Part shown: positions 1 through 8,284 of the stretch, piece by piece
Numbering within the stretch: the first letter of the stretch is position 1
Layout: each line of letters starts with the position of its first letter
Assembly: GCA_024235135.1 (NCBI GenBank)
Contig: JACKMZ010000008.1
Location: forward strand, 108,735-172,734
Direction: 5' to 3'
Source: Gammaproteobacteria bacterium
Lineage (GTDB): Bacteria; Pseudomonadota; Gammaproteobacteria; Competibacterales; Competibacteraceae
DNA: 64,000 nt
Notes under the pieces: generated by a model
The model's database searches: none
What the model saw: the letters and a program-made list of their open reading frames with translations, nothing else
Told to the model about the DNA's origin: nothing
Program-made: the position numbers and the translations under genes

Positions 1-561
1 CTGACCAGGCTCGACGGCTTCCAGGAAATCCATGCTCAGAGGTTGCGTCAGCTCCTGGCGGACAAACTGTAATTCCGATTGGCCTACGCCGCTCAGCCTA
101 CCCAGAATATTTTGGCGTTCCTGTTCGTCGATATGCCCGTCCGCCTTGGCGGCATTGATCATGGCGCGAACCAAGGTCAGCGCCTGCCGATGGGCCCCGG
201 CCGCGCCGAAATCGGTCGTACCGGCGGAATCCGGGGCGGGCTTTGGGGTTGTGAATGATGAAGTTCCACCCAGGCCGCTCCCATGGGTTGCGTTACCTAA
301 GCCACCCAATAGGCCGCCCAGACCGGACAATGGCGATTGGGTCTGGGGCGTCCCGCGCTGAGCGAACGTTTGCAGGGCGGTCATCGCCAAACCACCTAGC
401 AGGGAAGCCATATCGACGCCACCCTGTTGCGGCGATGAGGTAACTCCAGAGGAGCTGCCTCCGGTGAGGCCTCTGATCAATTGCGTGAGAACCTGATCGC
501 CGTTACGCGAGGAAGTCGGGTTGTTGCCAAGCAGGCTGCCGAGAAGTTGCAGTGCGTCCAT
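1..561 (-). CDS. DUF533 / TerB-like protein, C-terminus outside window
   Basis: Not a closed ORF because it runs off the left edge; I read it from the minus strand. ATG at 561 opens 187 visible residues. The start is MDALQLLGSLLGNN, followed by a Gly/Ser-rich stretch with repeated LLGGL-type motifs. From about residue 135 there is a helical segment (LTLVRAMINAAKADGHIDEQ) typical of the TerB-like fold in DUF533 proteins (YebE type). The acidic DGHIDEQER segment is the family's usual loop. Members are inner-membrane-associated proteins of unknown function. Upstream the DNA is poor in convincing genes up to the LysR gene. The family call is from remembered motifs, so moderately sure. Confidence 0.75.
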   Translation of the reverse strand, partial: MDALQLLGSLLGNNPTSSRNGDQVLTQLIRGLTGGSSSGVTSSPQQGGVDMASLLGGLAMTALQTFAQRGTPQTQSPLSGLGGLLGGLGNATHGSGLGGTSSFTTPKPAPDSAGTTDFGAAGAHRQALTLVRAMINAAKADGHIDEQERQNILGRLSGVGQSELQFVRQELTQPLSMDFLEAVEPGQ

Positions 562-686
562 TGAAGATGTTCCCGTGTTGCATAAAGGAATGATTAAAAC
601 ATTAGGCCGGTTAAATCCGCTCCGCAAGCCCGTGCCAATCAGACCGGATAACAGTCCACTGGGTGTCGCAACCGGCAATGGCTTCC

Positions 687-887
687 TTATTCAAAATCCC
701 TGGAGTAAGGGGTATAGGAAACGTGGACGATTTCATCGCCTTGAAAAATCCAATGTTGATTGGCGTGTGGACCCGCCGCCCGGAATTTTCCAATGCGAAC
801 CAAATACTCGTGGCCACCCCAAGAAAATACCGAACCCGGCACTGGGTTGCGGAAATCCTCTGAGATCGGCAAGTCGCTGAAACGCAT
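687..887 (-). CDS. possible small hypothetical protein, 66 aa
   Basis: ATG at 887 opens a 66-residue reading frame with a balanced, soluble-looking composition. It contains a compact core (FSWGGHEYLVRIGKF) and an acidic tail ending in SRDFE. The ribosome-binding site is weak: only a GGTAAG-like sequence precedes the ATG. A 111-residue frame on the same strand (611-946) and frames on the plus strand overlap it, so the coding call rests on composition alone. I do not recognise a family. Confidence 0.35.
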   Translation of the reverse strand: MRFSDLPISEDFRNPVPGSVFSWGGHEYLVRIGKFRAAGPHANQHWIFQGDEIVHVSYTPYSRDFE

Positions 888-928
888 AAGAAACTTACCC
901 GTTTTGAAGGAAATAAGGAGAACTTGAG

Positions 929-1024
929 ATGGACTTCGGACAGCAAGTCCAGATGTTTCGAATTGACAGCTTTTGGAAAAGCTTCAGATTAGAAATGACA
1001 GGGCGTGGACAAGTTCCGCATTAG
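929..1024 (+). CDS. possible 31-aa peptide with strong Shine-Dalgarno
   Basis: A very good ribosome-binding site (AAGGAG, eight bases before the ATG) precedes a 31-codon frame that begins MDFGQQVQMF and stops at the TAG at 1022-1024. No family is recognised. It could be a real micropeptide, or the decayed 5' end of a lost gene that has kept its translation signal. The next gene, the LysR regulator, is convergent and ends 70 bases downstream. Only the ribosome-binding site supports it. Confidence 0.3.
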   Translation: MDFGQQVQMFRIDSFWKSFRLEMTGRGQVPH

Positions 1025-1094
1025 GACCGATCGAAATAACTCCCTGGGCGTGCAGTCGGTTCCGCCGCCATCACATGAACCGATGGTTGGCCGA

Positions 1095-2030
1095 TCAAAG
1101 CGCGACCAGCCTTCGTTCCGGGGGTAGAAAGGGCTTTACATTCGAGTCCATTCGGTGAGCGTTCAAACTCACGGCCACGTAATCGACCAACCGTAATACC
1201 GCATCGGATACTTCGCCGCGGGCGTGATACAGGCCGATTTCCACGTTTCCCAAAGGGGGGCAGTGATCGCCGGTATCCACGATCTGCAAGCCGGCGGGCA
1301 CCGTGCTTCTGGCCAGTACGGTCGCCCCCAGTCCCGCGAGCACGGCGGCCTGAATCCCACTGATGTTGGGGCTGGTGTAAACGATCCGCCAGGGTTTGCC
1401 GGCATTGTTCAGCATGTCGATCATGCGATTGCGGTAGGTACAACCGCCCGGAGCGACGACCAGCGGCAAGGGGGTCTTGGTCTGCACGGAATGCTTGGGA
1501 CTGACCACCCAGACCAGGTCTTCCGTCCATCCCTTGGCCACGGGTTCCGGTCCCAGGCTTTGCCGGATGGCGATGACCAGATCGAACTCGTGATTCTTCT
1601 CCAAACGGGTCAGGAGATTCACGCTGAGATCGCATTTGACGTCCAGTGTGACGTGGGGATGGGACTGGGTGAATTTGCCGAGAATTTCCGGTAGCAGAGA
1701 TACCGCGAATTCATTGGGCAGGCCGATGCGAACGCAGCCGCTCACCTTGGGTTTGAGTAAACGGGAAAAGACTTCGTCGTTGAGCAGCAGTATCTGGCGG
1801 GCGTATTCCAGCAAGACTTCGCCCGTTTCCGTCAGGCCCAGGCGTTGGCCAGCCACGCGTTGGAACAGGGGTCCGGCCAGCAACGTTTCCAGACGTTTGA
1901 TCTGCAGGCTGATGGCGGGCTGGGAGCGGCCCAATAGTTCGCCGGCATGGGTGAAACCGCCTAATTCGACGACGGCGACGAAGGTTCGCAGTAATTCCAT
2001 GGGAAGGTTTTTCATAACCCGCACCGCCAT
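1095..2030 (-). CDS. LysR-family transcriptional regulator
   Basis: 311 residues from the first ATG. Internal ATGs at 2015 and 2000 (MKNLPMELL, MELLRTFV) are equally credible starts, since LysR proteins usually begin a few residues before the L-RTF-V motif. The N-terminal winged helix-turn-helix lies at about residues 10-68 (TFVAVVELGGFTHAGELLG, then SQPAISLQIKRLE). The C-terminal two-lobed effector-binding domain follows at about 95-300. The gene is divergent from ilvA, with a perfect inverted repeat of LysR-box form in between. It probably autoregulates and controls ilvA (and perhaps sdaA) in response to an unknown amino-acid-related ligand. Family call is firm; the target is inference. Confidence 0.9.
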   Translation of the reverse strand: MAVRVMKNLPMELLRTFVAVVELGGFTHAGELLGRSQPAISLQIKRLETLLAGPLFQRVAGQRLGLTETGEVLLEYARQILLLNDEVFSRLLKPKVSGCVRIGLPNEFAVSLLPEILGKFTQSHPHVTLDVKCDLSVNLLTRLEKNHEFDLVIAIRQSLGPEPVAKGWTEDLVWVVSPKHSVQTKTPLPLVVAPGGCTYRNRMIDMLNNAGKPWRIVYTSPNISGIQAAVLAGLGATVLARSTVPAGLQIVDTGDHCPPLGNVEIGLYHARGEVSDAVLRLVDYVAVSLNAHRMDSNVKPFLPPERRLVAL

Positions 2031-2040
2031 TTAGATCGTT

Positions 2041-2061
2041 AATAGTTTCATTTTAACTATT
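2041..2061. promoter_or_regulatory. LysR-box-like inverted repeat between lysR and ilvA
   Basis: AATAGTT (2041-2047) and AACTATT (2055-2061) form a perfect 7-bp inverted repeat with a 7-base spacer, inside the AT-rich divergent gap. The outer bases fit the T-N11-A layout of LysR sites. The site lies 11 bases upstream of the first possible lysR start and about 115 bases before the chosen ilvA start, as expected for autoregulation plus divergent activation. Confidence 0.55.
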
Positions 2062-2176
2062 GATTTCACAAATTTCAGAGCGGAATCTAGGCTGATTGGA
2101 ACAGAGCGCCATACTCCGGCCGATGAGTCGAACGATCCGGGATTGGGCGCGATTCGATAATCGAGTACCACCGACC

Positions 2177-3400
2177 ATGGTCAGCCTTGCCGATATTCAA
2201 GCCGCCCGTGAGCGTATTGCGGCGCATGTCTACCTTTCGCCATGCGCCTATACCGAGACCCTGAGCCGGATGACCGGCTGCCGGGTGTATTTGAAGCTGG
2301 AAAATCTGCAGATGACCGGTTCTTTCAAGGAACGCGGGGCACTCAATAAAATCCTGTCCTTGAACGCCGAGCAGAAAGCGGCGGGCATCGTCGCGGCGTC
2401 GGCCGGCAATCATGCCCAAGGGGTGGCGCATGCCGCGCGCATCCAGGGGATCAAAGCCGTCATCGTGATGCCGGAAACCACCCCGCTGGCCAAAATTCGC
2501 GGCACGCAAGCGTTCGGCGCGGAAATCATCCTGCACGGCGGCAGCTATGACGAAGCCTTTGCCAAGGCCAGTGAGTTGAGGGATCGATGGGGCTATACCT
2601 TCATCCATGCGTTCGATGATCCCGCCGTCATTGCGGGGCAGGGCACCATCGGTCTGGAGTTGCTGGAACAGGTCCCGGATCTCGACGTGTTGCTCGTCCC
2701 GGTCGGTGGTGGGGGCTTGATCGCGGGTATCGCTACGGCGGTCAAAGCCACGCGTCCGGAGATCCGGGTCATCGGCGTGGAGACGGAATCGTTGCCGGCC
2801 ATGCAGGCGAGTCTGGCGTTCGGCCACGTCCATCCTCTACCGGCTGCCAGCACCTTGGCGGAAGGTATCGCGGTGGCCGTGGTGGGCGCCCATACCTACC
2901 CTATCGTCGAGCGTCATGTAGAACGGATCGTCACCGTCAGCGAAGAGGAAATCGCCAACGCCATTCTGGTCCTGCTGGAACAGGAAAAAACCCTGGCCGA
3001 AGGCGCCGGGGCGGTAGGTTTCGCCGCCCTGGCGCAGCATCGCGTCGCGGATGTCCAGGGGCGTAAGGTCGGCGTGATTCTCAGCGGCGGCAATATCGAC
3101 ATGAGCTTGCTGTCACGCATTATCGCCCGGGGCTTGGAAGTGGACGGGCGCTTGGCCCGGATCAGCGTGGTGGTGCCGGATAAGCCCGGCAGCGCCGCCG
3201 AATTGACGGCGATCATCGCGGAACAACGGGCTAACATCTTCGATCTGGCGCAAAGCCGGCCGTTGAACGATGTGCAACTGGGGCAGGCCGAAGTGGCCTT
3301 CACCCTGGAAACCAAGGGACGCGAGCATGTCCAGGACATCATCCGGGCGATAGAACGCAAAGGATACGTCGTGACGGGCGCCGATCGCGGCCCCCGCTAA
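2177..3400 (+). CDS. ilvA: Threonine ammonia-lyase (threonine deaminase)
   Basis: PLP enzyme turning L-threonine into 2-oxobutanoate and ammonia. 407 residues from the ATG at 2177. An in-frame start at 2096 would add 27 non-homologous residues and lie close to the LysR operator, so I prefer 2177. The PLP lysine is K51 in TGSFKERGA. The glycine-rich phosphate loop VPVGGGGLIAG and the SAGNHAQGVA motif are present. The last ~75 residues form a single ACT domain (ISVVVPDKPGSAAELTAII). This size and single ACT domain match the medium-length, catabolic-type enzymes. sdaA follows 40 bases downstream, so the pair may be an amino-acid deaminating operon. 2-oxobutanoate leads to propionyl-CoA, which links to the methylmalonyl-CoA genes nearby. 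Confidence 0.93.
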   Translation: MVSLADIQAARERIAAHVYLSPCAYTETLSRMTGCRVYLKLENLQMTGSFKERGALNKILSLNAEQKAAGIVAASAGNHAQGVAHAARIQGIKAVIVMPETTPLAKIRGTQAFGAEIILHGGSYDEAFAKASELRDRWGYTFIHAFDDPAVIAGQGTIGLELLEQVPDLDVLLVPVGGGGLIAGIATAVKATRPEIRVIGVETESLPAMQASLAFGHVHPLPAASTLAEGIAVAVVGAHTYPIVERHVERIVTVSEEEIANAILVLLEQEKTLAEGAGAVGFAALAQHRVADVQGRKVGVILSGGNIDMSLLSRIIARGLEVDGRLARISVVVPDKPGSAAELTAIIAEQRANIFDLAQSRPLNDVQLGQAEVAFTLETKGREHVQDIIRAIERKGYVVTGADRGPR

Positions 3401-3440
3401 CCGTGTCTGCCCAGGGCAGGCCACAGTATCGAGACTATTT

Positions 3441-4820
3441 ATGGCCATCAGTGTATTCGACATCTTCAAGATTGGCTTGGGTCCTTCCAGTTCCCATACG
3501 GTAGGACCGATGCGCGCCGCCTGCCAGTTCGTCCAAGGCTTGCATGACAGCGGCTTGCTGGAACGGCTGTGCTCGGTAAAGGCCGAGTTGTACGGCTCAC
3601 TCGGCGCTACCGGCCGCGGTCACGGCAGCGACAAGGCGGTCATGCTGGGTCTGGAGGGGGAAATGCCGGAAACGACCGACCCCGACAGCACCCAGGAGCG
3701 GATGACACGGATCAGGAACACGGGCCAGATCAAGGTATTGGGGAGCCGGACGATCGACTTTCAGGAGAAAAAGCACATTGTCATGTATCGTCGGGAATCC
3801 CTGCCCTATCACCCGAACGGCATGCGTTTCACAGCCTACGGCTCGGCCGGCGATGTCTTGCACAGCCAGGTGTACTACTCGGTGGGCGGGGGCTTCGTGG
3901 TAGACGAGACGGCGGCCGGCGCGGATCGCATCAAACTGGATGATACCGTGCTGCCGTATCCGTTCCAAAGCGGCACGACCTTACTGCAATTGTGCGCCGC
4001 GAACCGGATGTCCATCAGCGCCCTGATGTGGGAGAACGAAAAGGTCTGGCGCTCCGAGGAGGAAATCCGTCGGGGTCTCTTGCATATCTGGGACGTGATG
4101 CAGGCTTGCGTCAAACGCGGTTGCCAACGGGAAGGAACGATGCCCGGCGGTTTGCACGTGCGCCGTCGGGCCGCCGATCTGTACCGCACGCTGAGCAGCC
4201 ACCCGGAAGCCTCCTTGCGCGATCCGCTGACGATTCTGGATTGGGTGAACTTGTACGCCCTGGCGGTCAACGAGGAAAACGCGGCGGGCGGCCGGGTAGT
4301 GACCGCGCCGACCAACGGCGCCGCCGGCATCGTCCCGGCCGTGTTGCATTATTATTCCCGCTTCTGCTCGCCCGCGAGCGACGAGGGCGTGGTGCGCTTC
4401 TTGTTGACCGCGGGAGCGATCGCCATCCTGTTCAAGGAAAACGCTTCGATTTCCGGTGCGGAAGTCGGCTGTCAGGGTGAGGTCGGCACCGCTTGCTCAA
4501 TGGCGGCGGGAGCCTTGGCCGAAGTGCTCGGCGGCAATCCGGAACAGGTCGAAAACGCGGCTGAAATCGGTATGGAACACAATCTGGGACTGACCTGCGA
4601 TCCGGTGGGTGGGTTGGTGCAGGTGCCTTGCATCGAACGCAACGCCATGGCGTCCATCAAGGCCATCAACGCGGCCCGCATGGCGCTGCGCGGTGACGGC
4701 CAGCATTTCGTGTCGCTGGACAAGGTGATCAAAACGATGCGGGAAACCGGCGCGGATATGAAGACCAAATACAAGGAGACCGCGCGCGGCGGGCTTGCCG
4801 TGAATGTGATCGCCTGTTGA
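3441..4820 (+). CDS. sdaA: L-serine ammonia-lyase, iron-sulfur dependent
   Basis: 459 residues, full length for the single-chain enzyme that deaminates L-serine to pyruvate using a [4Fe-4S] cluster. The N-terminal beta domain carries the hallmark GPSSSHTVGPM (about residues 13-23). The C-terminal alpha domain has the cluster cysteines in GCQGEVGTACSMAAG and LTCDPVGG followed by VPCIERN. It lies 40 bases after ilvA in the same direction and probably shares its transcript. It faces the convergent meaB gene. Firm call. Confidence 0.95.
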   Translation: MAISVFDIFKIGLGPSSSHTVGPMRAACQFVQGLHDSGLLERLCSVKAELYGSLGATGRGHGSDKAVMLGLEGEMPETTDPDSTQERMTRIRNTGQIKVLGSRTIDFQEKKHIVMYRRESLPYHPNGMRFTAYGSAGDVLHSQVYYSVGGGFVVDETAAGADRIKLDDTVLPYPFQSGTTLLQLCAANRMSISALMWENEKVWRSEEEIRRGLLHIWDVMQACVKRGCQREGTMPGGLHVRRRAADLYRTLSSHPEASLRDPLTILDWVNLYALAVNEENAAGGRVVTAPTNGAAGIVPAVLHYYSRFCSPASDEGVVRFLLTAGAIAILFKENASISGAEVGCQGEVGTACSMAAGALAEVLGGNPEQVENAAEIGMEHNLGLTCDPVGGLVQVPCIERNAMASIKAINAARMALRGDGQHFVSLDKVIKTMRETGADMKTKYKETARGGLAVNVIAC

Positions 4821-4893
4821 GAGTTCGTCGGAGGCCCGCCACCCCCAACTCATGGGGCGGTCGCACCGGTTGGCCGGACGGGGTTTGCGTCAT

Positions 4894-6021
4894 CTACCCG
4901 TCTTCGTATTTCTTGAGCAGGGTTTGCACCGCGACCGTCGGCGGCATGTGCCCTTCCACCACGGCGTGTTCCACCTCTTCGCGAATGTGCTTCACCCCGG
5001 CGTGTTCAAAGAAGCTTTTGCGCAGATGCTCTTCCACCATCGTGTAGACCCAGTCCAGAATCTGCCGCCGCCGGCGTTTCTCGAAAACTCCGGAAGCTTG
5101 GGTCTGGGCCTGGAATAGCTCGATGACCTGCCAAATCTCATGGACACCTTCGCCGTTCGCGGCGGAACAGGTGTAGGCGCGCGTCTGCCAGCCTTCCGTG
5201 GACGGGGCCAGATAATGCAAGGCCCGGTTGTATTCGGCCTTGGCTCCGAGGGCCCGGATTTTGTTGTCGCCATCGGCTTTATTGATGAGCAGGCCATCGG
5301 CCAGCTCCATGATGCCTTTCTTGATGCCCTGCAATTCGTCGCCTGCTCCGGACAGCATGAGCAGCAAAAAGAAATCCACCATGGAGCGCACGGTGGTTTC
5401 ACTCTGTCCCACCCCCACCGTTTCGATCAGCAGCACGTCAAAACCGAACGCTTCGCAAACCAGCAGGGTTTCCCGACTCTTACGGGTGACGCCGCCCAGG
5501 GTGCCGCTGGACGGTGAAGGCCGGATGAATGCCCGTATATCCTGGGCCAGCCGTTCCATGCGGGTTTTGTCGCCGAGAATGCTGCCGCGGGTCACCGTGC
5601 TGCTGGGGTCCACCGCCAACACGGCGACCCGACGACCTTGTTCGCAGAGATGCAAGCCGAGTGCTTCGATGAACGTGCTTTTCCCGACACCCGGCACGCC
5701 CGTGATGCCGACCCGTATGGATTTCCCGGTGTGCGGCAAGAGTTGTCGCAACACCTCCTGAGCCATTTCGAAATGCGCCGGCGCATTGCTTTCCACCAGG
5801 GTGATGGCTTGGGCCAGCACGTTGCGGTCTCCCGCCAGCACGCCCTGTACGTATTCATCGATCGTCAACCGCCGCCGCCGGGGGCCGGGTGGTCTGGCCG
5901 CTGGCTTGGTTTGGTCGCGCAGGCCATCGTGGCCGCCTTCCACGCCTTCGACGATCTGCGTGGTATATTCGCTGCCCGCGGAGGGGGGCACCCAGTCGGG
6001 TCGTTTGGGTTTATAGGCCAT
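4894..6021 (-). CDS. meaB: Methylmalonyl-CoA mutase-associated GTPase MeaB
   Basis: G3E-family P-loop GTPase that guards and reloads the adenosylcobalamin cofactor of methylmalonyl-CoA mutase. 375 residues from the ATG at 6021 (MAYKPKRPDW); an ATG at 6042 would add seven residues. Walker A is GVPGVGKST at about 108-116. ETVGVGQSE (switch region) and NKAD (guanine specificity) are visible. An unusual Pro/Arg-rich N-terminal extension of about 50 residues precedes the conserved core. It is third in the minus-strand order mutA-mutB-meaB, 79 bases after mutB, so co-expression with its client is likely. Confidence 0.94.
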   Translation of the reverse strand: MAYKPKRPDWVPPSAGSEYTTQIVEGVEGGHDGLRDQTKPAARPPGPRRRRLTIDEYVQGVLAGDRNVLAQAITLVESNAPAHFEMAQEVLRQLLPHTGKSIRVGITGVPGVGKSTFIEALGLHLCEQGRRVAVLAVDPSSTVTRGSILGDKTRMERLAQDIRAFIRPSPSSGTLGGVTRKSRETLLVCEAFGFDVLLIETVGVGQSETTVRSMVDFFLLLMLSGAGDELQGIKKGIMELADGLLINKADGDNKIRALGAKAEYNRALHYLAPSTEGWQTRAYTCSAANGEGVHEIWQVIELFQAQTQASGVFEKRRRRQILDWVYTMVEEHLRKSFFEHAGVKHIREEVEHAVVEGHMPPTVAVQTLLKKYEDG

Positions 6022-6100
6022 GGATTGTGTCCATCTGGTCAACCGAGGCGGCGGTCTTCCGCCTCGGTTCTGTGGCTATGACGGCTTAGCCTGTTGACGC

Positions 6101-8284
6101 CTAGGCCGCCAGGCGATGGTTCAGTTCGTCCAGAACCTTTTGCGCGGCGACCGGAATCACCGTGCCCGGCCCGAAGATGGCGGAGACGCCCTTGGACTGC
6201 AGGAACTCGTAGTCCTGAGCGGGAATCACGCCGCCGACCACCACCATGATGTCCTCGCGGCCGATCTTGCGCAGCTCCTGAATCAGTTGCGGCATCAACG
6301 TCTTGTGACCGGCGGCCAGGGAACTGACGCCGATCACGTGCACGTCGTTTTCCACCGCCTGCCGGGCGACTTCATCCGGGGTTTGGAACAGGGCGCCGAT
6401 GTCCACGTCAAAGCCCAGATCGGCGAACGCCGTGGCAATCACCTTGGCGCCCCGGTCATGCCCGTCCTGGCCCATCTTGGCGACCAGGATGCGGGGTCGC
6501 CGGCCTTCGCGCATTTCGAAGTCATCGGCCATTTGCCGCACGATTTCCACTTCTTTCTCTTCCCCGAACTCGCTGCTGTAGACCCCGGAGATGGAGCGAA
6601 TCACCGCCTTGTGACGCCCGAACACTTTCTCCATGGCATCGGAAATCTCGCCCAACGAAGCGCGGGCGCGGGCCGCCTCGACGGCTCTTCCCAGGAGATT
6701 ACCCTGGCCCGATTCAGCGCATTCGGTGATGGCGTTCAGGGCCGCGCGCACCTTGGCGTCGTCGCGCTCGGCGCGCAATTTCTGCAGCCGACGGATTTGG
6801 GCTTCGCGCACCGCGGTATTGTCGATGTCCAGGATTTCCAGCGGTTCTTCCCGGAGCAGACGGTATTTGTTGACGCCAACCAGGGTTTCCTTGCCCGAAT
6901 CGATATGCGCTTGGCGGCGCGCCGACGCTTCCTCGATGCGCATCTTGGGCAACCCGGTTTCGATGGCCTTGGCCATCCCGCCGAGTTGTTCGATTTCCTG
7001 GATGTGTCCCCAGGCCCGGTGCAGCAGGGCATCGGTGAGGGCCTCCACGAAATAGGACCCGCCCCAGGGATCGATGACCTTGCAGATGCTGGTTTCATCC
7101 TGCAGGAACAACTGCGTGTTGCGGGCGATACGGGCCGAAAAATCGGTGGGCAGGGCGATAGCCTCATCCAGGGCGTTGGTGTGCAGGGATTGGGTGTGCC
7201 CCAGGGCCGCGGCCATGGCTTCGATACAGGTGCGCGTGACGTTGTTGAACGGGTCCTGCTCCTGCAGGCTCCAACCCGAAGTCTGGCAGTGGGTGCGCAA
7301 GGCCATCGATTTGAGATTCTTGGGGTTGAAGCCCTTGATGATCTTGGACCACAACAGACGCCCGGCGCGCATCTTCGCCACTTCCATGAAGTAATTCATG
7401 CCGATGGCCCAGAAGAAGGAGAGGCGGGGTGCGAAGGCATCGATATCCATGCCCGCGTTGACGCCGGTGCGGATATATTCCAGCCCGTCCGCCAAGGTAT
7501 AGCCCAGTTCCAGATCGGCGGTCGCGCCGGCTTCCTGCATGTGGTAGCCGGAAATCGAAATGGAATTGAACTTGGGCATCTCCTGGGCCGTGTAGGCGAA
7601 GATGTCGCCGATGATGCGCATGGACGGTTCCGGCGGATAGATGTAGGTGTTGCGCACCATGTATTCCTTGAGAATATCGTTCTGGATGGTGCCCGTCAGC
7701 TGCTCGTGCTTCACTCCCTGTTCCTCGGCGGCCACGATATAGAACGCCATCACCGGCAACACCGCGCCGTTCATGGTCATGGACACCGACATCTTGTCGA
7801 GCGGAATGCCGCTGAATAGGATTTCCGCATCCAACAGCGAGTCGATGGCGACGCCCGCCTTGCCGACATCGCCGACCACGCGCGGATGATCGGAGTCGTA
7901 ACCACGGTGGGTCGCCAGATCGAAGGCGATGGAAAGGCCCATTTGCCCCGCCGCCAGGTTGCGCCGATAGAAGGCGTTGCTTTCCTCGGCGGTGGAGAAC
8001 CCCGCGTACTGGCGAACGGTCCAGGGTCGGGTGACGTACATGGCGGGATAGGGGCCGCGCAAATAAGGCGGTACGCCGGCCGTGTAACCCAGATGTTCCA
8101 GGCCCGCGATGTCCTCCTGGGTGTACAGGGGCTTGATGTCGATATGCTCCATGGTCCGGGCGACCAGATCATCCAGGGATTTTCCGGACGCCTGCTCCAC
8201 CGCCGCGCGCCATTCGGCAAAGCTCGGCTTGGCGAACTCCTCGGAGTCGTAGTTCAGCTGAGTGAAATCCGGCTGGCTGCTCAT
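6101..8284 (-). CDS. mutB: Methylmalonyl-CoA mutase large (catalytic) subunit
   Basis: Adenosylcobalamin-dependent isomerase interconverting succinyl-CoA and methylmalonyl-CoA. 727 residues, the normal size. The N-terminal TIM barrel contains the substrate-channel segment RPWTVRQYAGFSTAEESNAF. The C-terminal B12 domain has the complete cobalt-ligand motif DGHDRG (about residue 600, in KMGQDGHDRGAKVIA). Its ATG overlaps the stop of mutA by four bases (ATGA), a translational-coupling arrangement for the heterodimer. meaB follows. Confidence 0.97.
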   Translation of the reverse strand: MSSQPDFTQLNYDSEEFAKPSFAEWRAAVEQASGKSLDDLVARTMEHIDIKPLYTQEDIAGLEHLGYTAGVPPYLRGPYPAMYVTRPWTVRQYAGFSTAEESNAFYRRNLAAGQMGLSIAFDLATHRGYDSDHPRVVGDVGKAGVAIDSLLDAEILFSGIPLDKMSVSMTMNGAVLPVMAFYIVAAEEQGVKHEQLTGTIQNDILKEYMVRNTYIYPPEPSMRIIGDIFAYTAQEMPKFNSISISGYHMQEAGATADLELGYTLADGLEYIRTGVNAGMDIDAFAPRLSFFWAIGMNYFMEVAKMRAGRLLWSKIIKGFNPKNLKSMALRTHCQTSGWSLQEQDPFNNVTRTCIEAMAAALGHTQSLHTNALDEAIALPTDFSARIARNTQLFLQDETSICKVIDPWGGSYFVEALTDALLHRAWGHIQEIEQLGGMAKAIETGLPKMRIEEASARRQAHIDSGKETLVGVNKYRLLREEPLEILDIDNTAVREAQIRRLQKLRAERDDAKVRAALNAITECAESGQGNLLGRAVEAARARASLGEISDAMEKVFGRHKAVIRSISGVYSSEFGEEKEVEIVRQMADDFEMREGRRPRILVAKMGQDGHDRGAKVIATAFADLGFDVDIGALFQTPDEVARQAVENDVHVIGVSSLAAGHKTLMPQLIQELRKIGREDIMVVVGGVIPAQDYEFLQSKGVSAIFGPGTVIPVAAQKVLDELNHRLAA

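Noticed and set aside
6116..7819. 567-codon plus-strand frame opposite mutB
   Set aside because: Shadow of a well-conserved gene in GC-rich DNA; no recognisable domain.
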